Positions 1-8,302 of a stretch of DNA of 64,000 nt are shown one piece after another (within the stretch, counting starts at the first letter, position 1; each line of letters starts with the position of its first letter). Location: positions 62,001 to 126,000 of the forward strand of contig NZ_JAFKOK010000016.1 in assembly GCF_017303295.1 (NCBI RefSeq). The letters are read 5' to 3'. The stretch comes from Rhodobacter sp. NTK016B (lineage in GTDB: Bacteria; Pseudomonadota; Alphaproteobacteria; Rhodobacterales; Rhodobacteraceae). The translations under genes and the position numbers were made by a program. The notes below the pieces were generated by a model. It was not told the origin of the DNA. It ran no database searches and worked only from the letters and a program-made list of their open reading frames with translations.

Positions 1-168
1 GCGCCCGCGCCCATCGCGCGCGTGCGCGGGCGACACCGCGTACGGCTTCTGATCAAGGCGGCCAAGGGCGCGCCGCTGCAAGCCGCGATCCGGCAATGGC
101 TGGGCGGGCTGAAACCCGCAGGCGACACGCGGCTTGCCGTCGATATCGATCCGCAGAACTTCTGGTGA
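1..168 (+). CDS. priA: Primosomal protein N' (PriA helicase), C-terminal end only
   Basis: This is the last 55 codons of a gene that begins before the window. The reading frame is open from base 1 and stops at TGA 166-168. The peptide ends RLAVDIDPQNFW, which matches the usual PriA ending (basic stretch, then V-D-[IV]-D-P-x-[NS]-F). PriA restarts stalled replication forks as a 3'-5' helicase and loads the primosome. The helicase motifs lie outside the window, so the call rests on this tail alone. It is quite specific, but the fragment is short. Confidence 0.7.
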   Translation, partial: APAPIARVRGRHRVRLLIKAAKGAPLQAAIRQWLGGLKPAGDTRLAVDIDPQNFW

Positions 169-230
169 TCGGTTTCCCGCGTGCTTATGTCAGGGCAAAG
201 CAGACCCGAACTCGCACAACGGAGATCGCC

Positions 231-824
231 ATGTGGGAAGACCGCTACCGCAACGAAGGGGATTACCTCTTCGGCACCGAACCCGCGCGGTTCCTGACCG
301 AGAACCCGTGGCTGGCCCGGCCCGGCAAGCGCGCGCTCAGCGTGGCCGATGGCGAGGGGCGCAATTCGGTGGAACTGGCGCGTTGGGGGATGCAGGTCAC
401 GGCTTTCGATCTCTCGCCCACGGCGGTCGAACGTGCCCGCGCGCTGGCCTCGAAAGCGGGTGTCGCGCTCGACACGCAGGTCTCGGACTGGGCGGGCTGG
501 GACTGGTCGGCGTCCTACGATCTGGTGATGGGGATCTTCATCCAGTTCATCACGCCGGATGAACGCCCCGCGCGCTTTGCCGATCTCGCGCGCGCCGTGG
601 CGCCGGGCGGGCGGCTGGTGCTGCATGGCTACCTGCCCGAACAGGTGGCACTCGGCACGGGCGGGCCATCGGACCCGGCACAGATGTGGACGCCCGACAT
701 GCTGCGCGAGGCCTTTGCCGATTTCCGCATCGAACGCCTCGCCGCTTATGAGCGCGACGTGCAAGAGGGGCGCGGCCATTCCGGGCGCTCGGCGCTTGTG
801 GACTTCGTCGCCACGAAAGCCTGA
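231..824 (+). CDS. Class I SAM-dependent methyltransferase (TehB-like)
   Basis: A 197-residue protein that opens MWEDRYRNEGDYLFG, typical of small stand-alone methyltransferases related to TehB and thiopurine methyltransferases. Motif I of the Rossmann fold is the ADGEGRNS stretch at about residues 39-46, followed by the acidic ribose-binding position in FDLSP near residue 60 and a post-II element APGGRL near residue 125. It should transfer a methyl group from S-adenosylmethionine; the acceptor cannot be read from sequence. An in-frame extension to base 96 exists, but ATG 231 lies just after GGAGATCGCC and starts where the family does, so I chose it. Confidence 0.8.
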   Translation: MWEDRYRNEGDYLFGTEPARFLTENPWLARPGKRALSVADGEGRNSVELARWGMQVTAFDLSPTAVERARALASKAGVALDTQVSDWAGWDWSASYDLVMGIFIQFITPDERPARFADLARAVAPGGRLVLHGYLPEQVALGTGGPSDPAQMWTPDMLREAFADFRIERLAAYERDVQEGRGHSGRSALVDFVATKA

Positions 825-840
825 CGCGAAATCCGCCCCT

Positions 841-870
841 TCACTTTGTTACAAATACTCACCGGAGGGG
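841..870 (-). repeat. Intergenic repeat, GAGTATTT...CAAAGTGA type
   Basis: Read on the minus strand this stretch contains GAGTATTTGTAACAAAGTGA followed by G/C-rich sequence. It resembles stretches at 12813-12879, 21151-21179 and 60828-60850. It lies between the convergent ends of the methyltransferase and thioesterase genes. The rest of the gap to 935 is an 11-G homopolymer (874-884) and GC-rich sequence in which I see no gene. Confidence 0.5.
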
Positions 871-935
871 TCCGGGGGGGGGGGCGTGCCCCCGCCCCGG
901 CGGGGGGTGTGGGGGGCTGGCCCCCCGCGGGCCCG

Positions 936-1421
936 TTATCCGCGCAGGATGATGCAGGTGGTCGAGCCCGTGGCGTACAGCTTGCCGTCCTCGACGCCCC
1001 TGATCGTGCCCTCGGCCACCGCGGTCGAGCGCCCGGCATGCTGCACCCGCGCGCGGCATTCGATCAGCGTGCCGGGTTTCAGCGCGCGCGTCAGGTTCAC
1101 CTTGTATTCCAGCGTCGTGTAGCCCGCGCCGCGCGGCAGGGTGGTGGCGACGGCGCAGCCCAGCGCGCTGTCCAGAAGCGTGCCGTACCAGCCGCCATGC
1201 AGCCCGCCCATCGGGTTGAGATGGTCGAATTTCGGCTCGCCGCGAAAGGCGACCTCGCCCTCGCTCACCTCGTGCGGCCAGAAATTCATCCCCTTGGCGA
1301 TCGGCGCGCCGGCCATACGGCCGTCGAAGATCGCCTGCATGTATTCAAGCCCGGTCAATTGCGCGACCGCGTCGCGGCTGGGCATGTCCTCGGGGCGGGT
1401 GGCGGGAAAGGGATCAGGCAT
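936..1421 (-). CDS. PaaI family thioesterase (hotdog fold)
   Basis: A 161-residue single-domain hotdog-fold protein. The signature is HLNPMGGLHGGW at about residues 67-78, the HGG turn that leads into the central helix of PaaI-type acyl-CoA thioesterases, followed by the strand TTLEYKVNLTRAL and a closing ARVQHAGRSTAVAEG core. It probably hydrolyses an acyl- or aryl-CoA thioester in the cytoplasm. There is no pathway context: the neighbours are an unrelated methyltransferase and a DUF305 gene. The length is normal for the family (130-165 residues). Confidence 0.82.
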   Translation of the reverse strand: MPDPFPATRPEDMPSRDAVAQLTGLEYMQAIFDGRMAGAPIAKGMNFWPHEVSEGEVAFRGEPKFDHLNPMGGLHGGWYGTLLDSALGCAVATTLPRGAGYTTLEYKVNLTRALKPGTLIECRARVQHAGRSTAVAEGTIRGVEDGKLYATGSTTCIILRG

Positions 1422-1523
1422 GGCGCATTCCTTCTGAGATCGAAGAAAGGCTAGGCAGGCCCGTCCCGTCCGACCAGTGCGCGCGCGGATCGGGGACGCA
1501 ACGTCATCGGCTGTCCGGCGTGT

Positions 1524-1844
1524 TCATTCGAACCGCGCCAGCCACAGCAGCATCGCGTCCAGCTGCGGACGGCGGGTGGCAATCAGCGTTTCGGCCATGG
1601 CGCGGACCTCGGGGTTGTGGCCGTGTTCCAGCACCAGTTCGGCCATCTCGATGGCGCGCTGGTGCTGGGGGATCATATGGCGCACGAAGTCGATATCGGC
1701 ATCGCCCGTCAGCGGCACGTCGAGCATCCGCGTCTGTGTATCGAGTTCCGCAAAGGCGCGGGCCGAGGGTGTGCCGGGCACCTCCTGCGCCAGCGCGAAG
1801 GACGGGCACAGGGTCAGAAAAAGAGCAAGGAAGCAGCGATGCAT
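1524..1844 (-). CDS. DUF305 family exported protein
   Basis: A 106-residue protein with a clear signal peptide (MHRCFLALFLTLCPSFALAQ, cleavage after ALA or AQ near residue 20). The mature part carries the DUF305 hallmark FVRHMIPQHQRAIEMAE, a His-x(5)-His pattern in a ferritin-like helical fold, then a second helix rich in E, A and M. DUF305 proteins are periplasmic and often sit near metal genes; the biochemical role is not settled. The start at 1844 is preceded by GGAGACCCC on the minus strand, a good ribosome binding site. The open frame further upstream lacks one and would put the signal peptide inside the protein. Confidence 0.82.
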   Translation of the reverse strand: MHRCFLALFLTLCPSFALAQEVPGTPSARAFAELDTQTRMLDVPLTGDADIDFVRHMIPQHQRAIEMAELVLEHGHNPEVRAMAETLIATRRPQLDAMLLWLARFE

Positions 1845-1905
1845 GGGGTCTCCTGCGTAGCGGGCCGTCCCTTGGCAGAACGGCCCACGGGGTGCAAGGG
1901 TTCCC

Positions 1906-3033
1906 TTAGCGACCCGCGTCCGCCTGCATTTGTGCCCGTGCTGCCGCCAGCGCTTCGGGCAGGACCCGCGCGAAGGCGTCGAGTTCGTCATCGGGGCCGG
2001 TGCTGACGCGGATGCAGCGGTCTTGTGGCGCGACGAAGGGCATGCGGATGAAGACCCCGCGTTTCACCGTCTCGGCCAGCACCCGCCGCGCGAAATCTCC
2101 ATCCGCGCCGCAATCGATGGTGACGAAATTGGTGGCCGAGGGCAGGGCGCGCAGCCCGTTATCGGCGGCGATCCGTGCGATGCGATCCCGCGCGGCGGCC
2201 ACTTTGCCGAGGATATCGTTCAGATACGCCTCGTCCTCCAGCGCTGCCAGCGCGCCGATCTGCGCCGCGCGGTTCATGCCGAAATGGTTGCGCACCTTGT
2301 CGAAGGCCGCGACCAGTCCCTTAGCGGCAATCGCATAGCCCACCCGCGCGCCCGCCAGCCCATAGGCCTTAGAAAAGGTGCGAAAGCGGATCACGCGTTC
2401 GTCCTGCGCGTCGATCCTGGGCGCGGTGCCTTCGGGTGCGAATTCGACATAGGCTTCGTCCAGGACAAATAGCGTGCCTTCGGGCACCCGGTCGAGCGTC
2501 GCTTCCAGTGTCGCCGCGTCGTGCCATGTGGCCATCGGGTTGTCGGGATTGGCGAGGTAGACGAGTTTCGCTTGCGTCTCGCGCGCCTTGTCCATCAGGG
2601 CCGTGGGGTCCTCGTGATCGTCGCGGTAGGGAACTTTGTGCAAGACGCCGCCGAAGCCTGCGACATGGTAGTTGAAGGTGGGATAGGCGCCCTCGGAGGT
2701 CACGACCGCGTCGCCGGGTTCGACCACAAGCCGCACGAGATACCCCAGCAACCCGTCGATGCCTTCGCCGACGATGATGTTGTCGGGACTGACGCCGTGT
2801 TTTCGGGCCAGCGCGTGTTTCAGGTCGTGGCTTTGCGCGTCGCCGTATTTCCACTGCGCGCCCGCCGCGGCCTGCATCGCCTCGATCGCGCGGGGCGAGG
2901 GGCCGAAGCCATTTTCATTCGCGCCAAGCCGGGCGATGAAGGGCGCGCCGCGCTCGCGTTCGGCGGTTTCGGGGCCGACGAAGGGCACGGTGGCGGGCAG
3001 GCTGGCGACGAGGGCGGTGTAGCGCGGGCTCAT
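1906..3033 (-). CDS. HisC-like PLP-dependent aminotransferase (class I/II)
   Basis: A 375-residue aminotransferase of the histidinol-phosphate family. It shows the substrate-loop NENGFGPSP near residues 49-57, the cofactor-binding ANPDNP at 171-176, LDEAYVEF at 201-208, and FSKAYGLAGAR at 230-240 with Lys232 as the pyridoxal phosphate lysine. Histidinol-phosphate or an aromatic amino acid are plausible substrates, but no histidine genes are nearby, so I leave the substrate open. The start codon (ATG, 3033) overlaps the stop codon of the CoxL-like gene by four bases (ATGA), so the two are probably translationally coupled. Confidence 0.82.
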   Translation of the reverse strand: MSPRYTALVASLPATVPFVGPETAERERGAPFIARLGANENGFGPSPRAIEAMQAAAGAQWKYGDAQSHDLKHALARKHGVSPDNIIVGEGIDGLLGYLVRLVVEPGDAVVTSEGAYPTFNYHVAGFGGVLHKVPYRDDHEDPTALMDKARETQAKLVYLANPDNPMATWHDAATLEATLDRVPEGTLFVLDEAYVEFAPEGTAPRIDAQDERVIRFRTFSKAYGLAGARVGYAIAAKGLVAAFDKVRNHFGMNRAAQIGALAALEDEAYLNDILGKVAAARDRIARIAADNGLRALPSATNFVTIDCGADGDFARRVLAETVKRGVFIRMPFVAPQDRCIRVSTGPDDELDAFARVLPEALAAARAQMQADAGR

Positions 3034-5321
3034 GCGGGATTGTCCTTGGCGTCGTTGAGCCAGCTCCAGATGCGGAGCGGCGTGAGCGGCATATCGACAT
3101 GGCGCACGCCCTGCGACCACAGCGCGTCGAGCGCGGCGTTTGAGACGGCCGCAAGCGCGCCCACGGTGCCCGCCTCGCCGCAGCCCTTCATGCCGATCGG
3201 GTTGTTTTTAGACGGCGTGGGGTCGCTGACGAAGCGGATATTGGGCACGTCGGTGGCGCGCGGCACTGCGTAATCCATCAGCGAGCCTGTCAGAAGCTGA
3301 CCGTCGGCATCGAAGCGGATGTCTTCGGCGGCGGCCTGCCCGAAGCCCTGCACGACGCCGCCATGAACCTGCCCCTCGGCCAGCTGGGGATGCATCAGCA
3401 CGCCCAGATCGTCGACCGCAAGGTAACGGTCGAGCCGCATCGCACCGGTTTCGGGGTCGATCTCGACCTCGCACAGATGCGCGCCGTTGGGAAAGGAACG
3501 GCCTGACAATTGCGTGCGTTTCTCGTGGCGCAGCAGGTCGCTGCGGCCCTTCGCGCGCGCCAGTTCGGCCGCTTCCATCAGCGTGAGCCGCCGGTTCGAG
3601 CCGGGGGCCGAGAAGATGCCGTCCTCGAAGGTGAAGGGCGCTGCGTCGACCTCTTCTTCCAGAAACGCGGCAAAGGCCTCGACCATCGCTTCGGCGGTGC
3701 CGTGGGTGGCCGTGGTCTGCACGGTGACCGAGCGCGAACCGCCGGTGCCGCCCCCGCGCCCGATCAGGTCGCTGTCGCCCTGCACGACCTCGATCGCATC
3801 GAAAGGCAGGCCGCTGATATCGGCAAGATACTGGGCATAGACGGTTTCGTGGCCCTGTCCGTTCGACTGGGTGCCCACATAGAGCTTCACGCCGCCCGTG
3901 TCGGTGAATTCGATGGCCGCGCCTTCGCTGTCCTCGCCCAGAATGGATTCGATGTAATAGGCAAAACCCATCCCGCGTAGCAGGCCTTTGCCCTGGCTTT
4001 CCGCGCGCCGGGCGGGGAAGCCCGCGACATCGCCCAACTCTTGCGCGCGGGCCTGAACGCGGGCGAAGGAGCCCACATCATAGGTCATCTCGCCCGGCGT
4101 GGTGTAGGGGAAGGCGTCGGGCGCGATGAAGTTCTTCGCGCGCAGATCGAAGGGCGTCAGGCCCAACTCGCGCGCGGCCATGTCCATCGTGCGCTCAAGC
4201 AGCGTGATCGCCTCGGGGCGACCCGCGCCGCGATAGGCGTCGACCGGGGTGGTGTTGGTATAGATCCCCTGCACGTCGAGCGTGGCGCAGGGGATGTCGT
4301 AGACGCCGGTGAACACCTTCGAGAACAGCTCGGCCTGAATCATCTGGCCGAATTGCGAATTGTAGGCGCCGAGATTCGAGCGTGTCTCGACCCGGTAGGC
4401 AAGGATGCGGTGATCGGCGTCGAAGGCCAGTTCCGCCGTGCTTTCCAGATCGCGCGCGCCGTTATCGGCAAGCATCGCCTCGGAGCGGTCCGAGATCCAC
4501 GCGACCGGCTTGCCCAGCGTGATCGCCGCCTGCGCGGTCGCGTATTGCTCGGGATATTGCATGGTCTTCATGCCGAAACCGCCGCCCACATCGGGGGTGG
4601 TGGCGCGGACCTGTTCGGGGTCGAGATTCAGCACGCGGGCGAGTTCGCGCTTGTGGTTCCACACGCCCTGACCGTTGAAGGCGAAATGCAGCCGCTCGCC
4701 GTCCCATTCCGCCAGCGCCGCGCGGGGCTCCATGCTGACGGTGGTGACGCGGTTCTGGCGCACGGTCAGGCGGGTGGTATGGGCGGCCTTGGCAAAGGCG
4801 GCCTCGACCGCCTCGGTATCGCCCAGATGGAATTCGACGGGCAGGTTGTCGGCGACGTCGTCATGCACCAGCGGGCCACCCGGCGCGAGGTCGAGATGCG
4901 CGGGCTTTTCGTCGTAATCGAACACGATCGCCTCGGCCGCGTCCTGCGCCAGCGCGCGAGTGTCGGCGACGACGATGGCGATGGGTTCGCCCACGTGGCG
5001 CATGACGCCGTCGGCAAGGATCGGGCGATGACTGGCTTTGCCCTTGCGGCCCAGCCGGTCCTTGGTCAGCACCGCCCAGAGGCCCGCAGTCACGCCCGCC
5101 GCTTTCAGATCCTCGGCGGTGAGAATGGCGTGGACGCCGGACATCGCGGCCGCGTCCGACGTGTCGAGTTCGGTGATGACCGCATGCGCCACGGGCGCGC
5201 GCAGGAAGGCCGCGTGCAGGCAGCCCTTTGGCAGGGTGTCGTCGAGATAGCGCCCGCTGCCGGTCAGGAAGCGCAGATCCTCGCGGCGGCTGACGCCCTG
5301 TGATTGTCCGAATGCGCGCAT
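3030..5321 (-). CDS. Molybdopterin-binding large subunit, xanthine dehydrogenase/CoxL family (form II motif)
   Basis: A 763-residue molybdenum hydroxylase large subunit. The N-terminal FeS-type Ald_Xan_dh domain begins RREDLRFLTGSGRYLDD; the Mo-cofactor domains contain VGGGFGMK at about 245-252 and AYRGAGR at 362-368. AYRGAGR is the active-site loop of form II CoxL-like enzymes; genuine form I CO dehydrogenase has AYRCSFR. CO oxidation is therefore not implied, and the substrate is unknown. The family works as a trimer with FAD and 2Fe-2S subunits, but neither is encoded in this window. ATG 5321 has GAGGGGG just upstream. The downstream aminotransferase overlaps the stop codon. Confidence 0.85.
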   Translation of the reverse strand: MRAFGQSQGVSRREDLRFLTGSGRYLDDTLPKGCLHAAFLRAPVAHAVITELDTSDAAAMSGVHAILTAEDLKAAGVTAGLWAVLTKDRLGRKGKASHRPILADGVMRHVGEPIAIVVADTRALAQDAAEAIVFDYDEKPAHLDLAPGGPLVHDDVADNLPVEFHLGDTEAVEAAFAKAAHTTRLTVRQNRVTTVSMEPRAALAEWDGERLHFAFNGQGVWNHKRELARVLNLDPEQVRATTPDVGGGFGMKTMQYPEQYATAQAAITLGKPVAWISDRSEAMLADNGARDLESTAELAFDADHRILAYRVETRSNLGAYNSQFGQMIQAELFSKVFTGVYDIPCATLDVQGIYTNTTPVDAYRGAGRPEAITLLERTMDMAARELGLTPFDLRAKNFIAPDAFPYTTPGEMTYDVGSFARVQARAQELGDVAGFPARRAESQGKGLLRGMGFAYYIESILGEDSEGAAIEFTDTGGVKLYVGTQSNGQGHETVYAQYLADISGLPFDAIEVVQGDSDLIGRGGGTGGSRSVTVQTTATHGTAEAMVEAFAAFLEEEVDAAPFTFEDGIFSAPGSNRRLTLMEAAELARAKGRSDLLRHEKRTQLSGRSFPNGAHLCEVEIDPETGAMRLDRYLAVDDLGVLMHPQLAEGQVHGGVVQGFGQAAAEDIRFDADGQLLTGSLMDYAVPRATDVPNIRFVSDPTPSKNNPIGMKGCGEAGTVGALAAVSNAALDALWSQGVRHVDMPLTPLRIWSWLNDAKDNPA

Positions 5322-5415
5322 GGTGTCCCCCTCGTTCGCGGCGCGAGGATACAAGCCTGCGGGGCGAGGGCAAGGGGCGCGGCGTGGCGCTTTGCCGGGG
5401 CCGCGCGCGCCCGGT

Positions 5416-6141
5416 TCAGTAGTCCCCGTGCCACCAGCCCTTGCCGCTAACCGGGTCGCGATAGACGGCCACAATGGTGCCGGGTTCGGGCACGTCCGCG
5501 CTTGGATGGCCCCGGCTGAGGCCGGTGAGCCCGTCTTCCGTTTCCCAGCGGATGCGCCACTGGTCCAGCGTCTTGCGGCCATGCGTCATGCGCTGGGTCA
5601 CGCGGGCCAGCAGGCGCGGTCCGTCCTGCACCGCGCGGCGCTGCGAGGCCAGTTCGCGCCGGATGAGCAGCCCATAGATCAGCGCCACAAGCGCCGAGAT
5701 CAGCCCACCGGCACCCGCGATGGCGGCGCGGCGGCGGTCCTGTGCGGGTTCGATCTGGGCGATGTCGGGCGCCGCGCGCGAATAGCGCAGCGCGATGGTG
5801 TCGGCGCTTCCCTCGCCCAGATAGTAATCCGAGGTGACCGAAAAGGCCTGCTCATGCACCGCGCCGTCGTTATCGGTGTAGGTGACGCTGAGTGTGTAGC
5901 GCCGACCATTCGTGCCATTGCGGTTGCGCAGCGTTTCGATCTGGCGGTCGGTGACAGTGGCTGTCGTGAGCACCCCGTCGCGCGCGATCACACTGTCTTC
6001 GACGACATACCATGCCGACCACAAGAGCCCGGCAAGCCCGAGGACGCCGAACAACAGCACCGCGACGAAGGCGTCGTGGCGGGTATAGCTGCGGCGCGAC
6101 ATATCGGGGCGGGGCCGCGTGGCGGGGTCGGTATCGGTCAT
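5416..6141 (-). CDS. DUF3592 membrane protein
   Basis: A 241-residue protein with two membrane segments (about residues 25-47 and 140-160) that enclose an extracytoplasmic domain. That domain has the pattern TATVTDRQIE...RYTLSVTYTDNDGAVHEQAFSV...TIALRYSRAAPDIAQI, which is the DUF3592 fold found in many bacterial membrane proteins. The C-terminal 80 residues are cytoplasmic and end in GKGWWHGDY. The function of the family is unknown. It stands alone between convergent-free neighbours with its own start region (6142-6206). Confidence 0.75.
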   Translation of the reverse strand: MTDTDPATRPRPDMSRRSYTRHDAFVAVLLFGVLGLAGLLWSAWYVVEDSVIARDGVLTTATVTDRQIETLRNRNGTNGRRYTLSVTYTDNDGAVHEQAFSVTSDYYLGEGSADTIALRYSRAAPDIAQIEPAQDRRRAAIAGAGGLISALVALIYGLLIRRELASQRRAVQDGPRLLARVTQRMTHGRKTLDQWRIRWETEDGLTGLSRGHPSADVPEPGTIVAVYRDPVSGKGWWHGDY

Positions 6142-6206
6142 TCAGGGCTCCGCGCGCCGGGGAAGGGACACTCCCCCGGCTTTGGGCGTGACGGGAAAGC
6201 GCGCGC

Positions 6207-7436
6207 TCACACCGCGACGGGGCGCGGCGCGGCCTGTGCGTCCGTCTGTGCGGTCGCCAGCGCCTGCGCGGCGGCGTCGAGCGCGCCTGCACCATGCGGG
6301 ATACCCAGCGCTTTCATCCCGGCATCCATCGTCGCCAGCGCCCCCAGCGTCATCGGCGCGTTGACATGGCCCATATGCGCGATGCGGAAATAGGCGTCGC
6401 CCGCCGGATCGCCCGGCTCAGCCATGCCCAGCCCGATACCCAGCGTGACGCCCGCCTCGAACTCGGTCCAGCGGCGCAGACGGGTACCGTCATTGCCTGA
6501 AAGCCGCGCTGCCGTGACCGAGCGTCCGCGCTGGTCCGGGTCGGCGATGTTGAGCCGGAAGGCACCGTCCTTGCCCCAGGCCTCGGCCGCGGCCCAGACG
6601 GCGTGGGCGAGCGCATTGTGGCGCGCCCAGACGTTTTCCAGCCCTTCCTCGTTGATCATGGTGACGGCTTCGCGCAGGCCGAACAGGTGATGGGTGGGCG
6701 CGGTGCCGTACCAGTTCTCATAGAACGCCGTGGCCCCGTTGCGGGGCGTCCAGTCCCAGTAGGGCGTGCGCATATCCGAGGTTTTCGTGCGTTCCAGCGC
6801 ACGGTCCGAGAAGAAGATGAAGCCCAGACCCGGCGGCGTCATCAGCCCTTTCTGGCTGGCCGCGATCATCACGTCGACGCCCCATTCGTCCATGCGGAAC
6901 TCGTCGCAGGCAAGGCTGGCGATGCAATCGACCATCAGCAGGCCCGGATGGCCCAGTTCGTCCATCAGCTTGCGCACTGCCGCAACGTCATTGCGCGCGC
7001 TGGTGGCGGTGTCGACATGCGTCACCATCACCGCCTTGGCGTCGGGACTGGCCCGCAGCGCGGCCTCGGCCCGCTCGAGGTCGATGGGGGAAGCCTTGCC
7101 GAAATCGGTGACGACGGTGTTGATGCCCAGCTGGCGGGCATTCTCGGCCCAGCCATGGCCAAATCGACCTGTGGCAAGAATGACAGCCGTGTCCCCACGG
7201 TTAAACACATTCGTATTTGTCGCTTCCCAGGTCGCGTGGCCGTTGCCTATGTAGATAGCCAGGTTTTGCGACGTGCAGGCTACGGCCTTCAGATCCTTGC
7301 GAAGCCCGGCGACCATGTCGACGAGATCGCCCTCGTAAATATTGGGGGCGGCCCTGTGCATCGCGGCGAGGACGCGGTCGGGCATCACCGAGGGACCGGG
7401 AATGGCAAGGTACTGACGGCCGTTGGAAAGGTTCAT
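6207..7436 (-). CDS. Class V aminotransferase (alanine/serine-glyoxylate aminotransferase family)
   Basis: A 409-residue PLP enzyme of the alanine-glyoxylate/serine-glyoxylate group. It opens with IPGPSVMPDRVL, has the cofactor-binding VDCIASLACDEF near 169-180, and the lysine motif IAASQKGLMTPPGL with Lys196 as the Schiff-base residue. Such enzymes transfer an amino group between glyoxylate and alanine, serine or aspartate. Without neighbours from a glyoxylate or serine-cycle pathway I cannot choose the donor. The last 25 residues are an Ala/Gln-rich tail. The start is preceded by GGAGAC on the minus strand. Confidence 0.85.
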   Translation of the reverse strand: MNLSNGRQYLAIPGPSVMPDRVLAAMHRAAPNIYEGDLVDMVAGLRKDLKAVACTSQNLAIYIGNGHATWEATNTNVFNRGDTAVILATGRFGHGWAENARQLGINTVVTDFGKASPIDLERAEAALRASPDAKAVMVTHVDTATSARNDVAAVRKLMDELGHPGLLMVDCIASLACDEFRMDEWGVDVMIAASQKGLMTPPGLGFIFFSDRALERTKTSDMRTPYWDWTPRNGATAFYENWYGTAPTHHLFGLREAVTMINEEGLENVWARHNALAHAVWAAAEAWGKDGAFRLNIADPDQRGRSVTAARLSGNDGTRLRRWTEFEAGVTLGIGLGMAEPGDPAGDAYFRIAHMGHVNAPMTLGALATMDAGMKALGIPHGAGALDAAAQALATAQTDAQAAPRPVAV

Positions 7437-7548
7437 GAGAGTGTCTCCTTGAACCTGTATCGATAGTAGCGGCGATTGAAACGGTCAACGCTGCAAGATT
7501 GGTGCAAGCGGGCAGAAAGCGCGCTGCAGGCTGCAAGACGGGGGGACG

Positions 7549-8235
7549 ATGGAACAAAGCAAGGCAGGGCGCCCGGTAATGGGGGATTGGGCGCTGGATG
7601 TTTGCGACGGCGATTTGAGCCCGCAAACGGCCCGCACCCTTGCCAGACTGCATTTTCTGGTTTTCGATCACGGGTTGGTACGGGCGGTGTGGAAAAACCG
7701 GTTCGAGATCGCCCCGGGTATCTGGCGCTCGAACCAGCCTGCGGAAGCGGATCTTGCCAGGATGCGTGCTGCCGGCATTACCACCATCGTCAATCTGCGC
7801 GGAGCCAGTAACCGCGGCTACCGGATGCTCGAGGACGAATGCTGTCGCCGGCTGGGGCTCGACCTTGTGCATATCCGGCTGACCGCCAAGAAGGCGCCGA
7901 GTCGCGAAACCCTGCTTGAACTGGTGGGGATTATCCAGCGGTTGCAGCCTCCGCTCTTGCTGCATTGCAAATCCGGGGCCGACCGGACGGGTTTCGTCTC
8001 GGCCCTGTGGCGGCTCTTGCGCGAAGGGGACAGTGTCGAAGCGGCCATGAGTCAGCTTTCGCCGCGCTACGGTCATTTCCCGCGTTGCAGCCGGGGCGTG
8101 CAGGGGCAGATCCTGCGCAGCTATGCGCGTGAGGGCGCCGCCGCAGGACTGTGTTTTCCGGGCTGGGTGGAAACGCACTACACGCCCGAAGCCGTCACGC
8201 GCGATTTTCAGGACTGGCTGGCCCGGTCCCGATGA
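7549..8235 (+). CDS. Dual-specificity/tyrosine phosphatase family protein
   Basis: A 228-residue cysteine phosphatase. The catalytic loop LLLHCKSGADRTGF gives the C-x5-R signature with Cys140 and Arg146. The upstream IWRSNQPAEADLARMRAAGITTIVNLRG (residues about 58-86) is the conserved early part of fused DSP-PTPase-like proteins, which often act on phosphoinositide- or sugar-phosphate-like substrates or on envelope regulators. The general-acid Asp is not obvious. It is divergent from the class V aminotransferase across a 112-base gap and ends 67 bases before ygfZ. Confidence 0.8.
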   Translation: MEQSKAGRPVMGDWALDVCDGDLSPQTARTLARLHFLVFDHGLVRAVWKNRFEIAPGIWRSNQPAEADLARMRAAGITTIVNLRGASNRGYRMLEDECCRRLGLDLVHIRLTAKKAPSRETLLELVGIIQRLQPPLLLHCKSGADRTGFVSALWRLLREGDSVEAAMSQLSPRYGHFPRCSRGVQGQILRSYAREGAAAGLCFPGWVETHYTPEAVTRDFQDWLARSR

Positions 8236-8302
8236 CCCTGTGGACACGCAATCGACAGGTGCGGGGGCTGTCAAGCCGCGCGCAGCCGCCTATATCCGCC
8301 CC

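Noticed and set aside
3030-5321. Calling the molybdenum enzyme a CO dehydrogenase large subunit (coxL)
   Set aside because: The active-site loop is AYRGAGR, not AYRCSFR, and the medium and small subunits are missing nearby.
7201-8274. A 357-codon minus-strand frame over the phosphatase gene
   Set aside because: The phosphatase on the plus strand has a complete catalytic motif; the minus frame has none and overlaps the class V aminotransferase.
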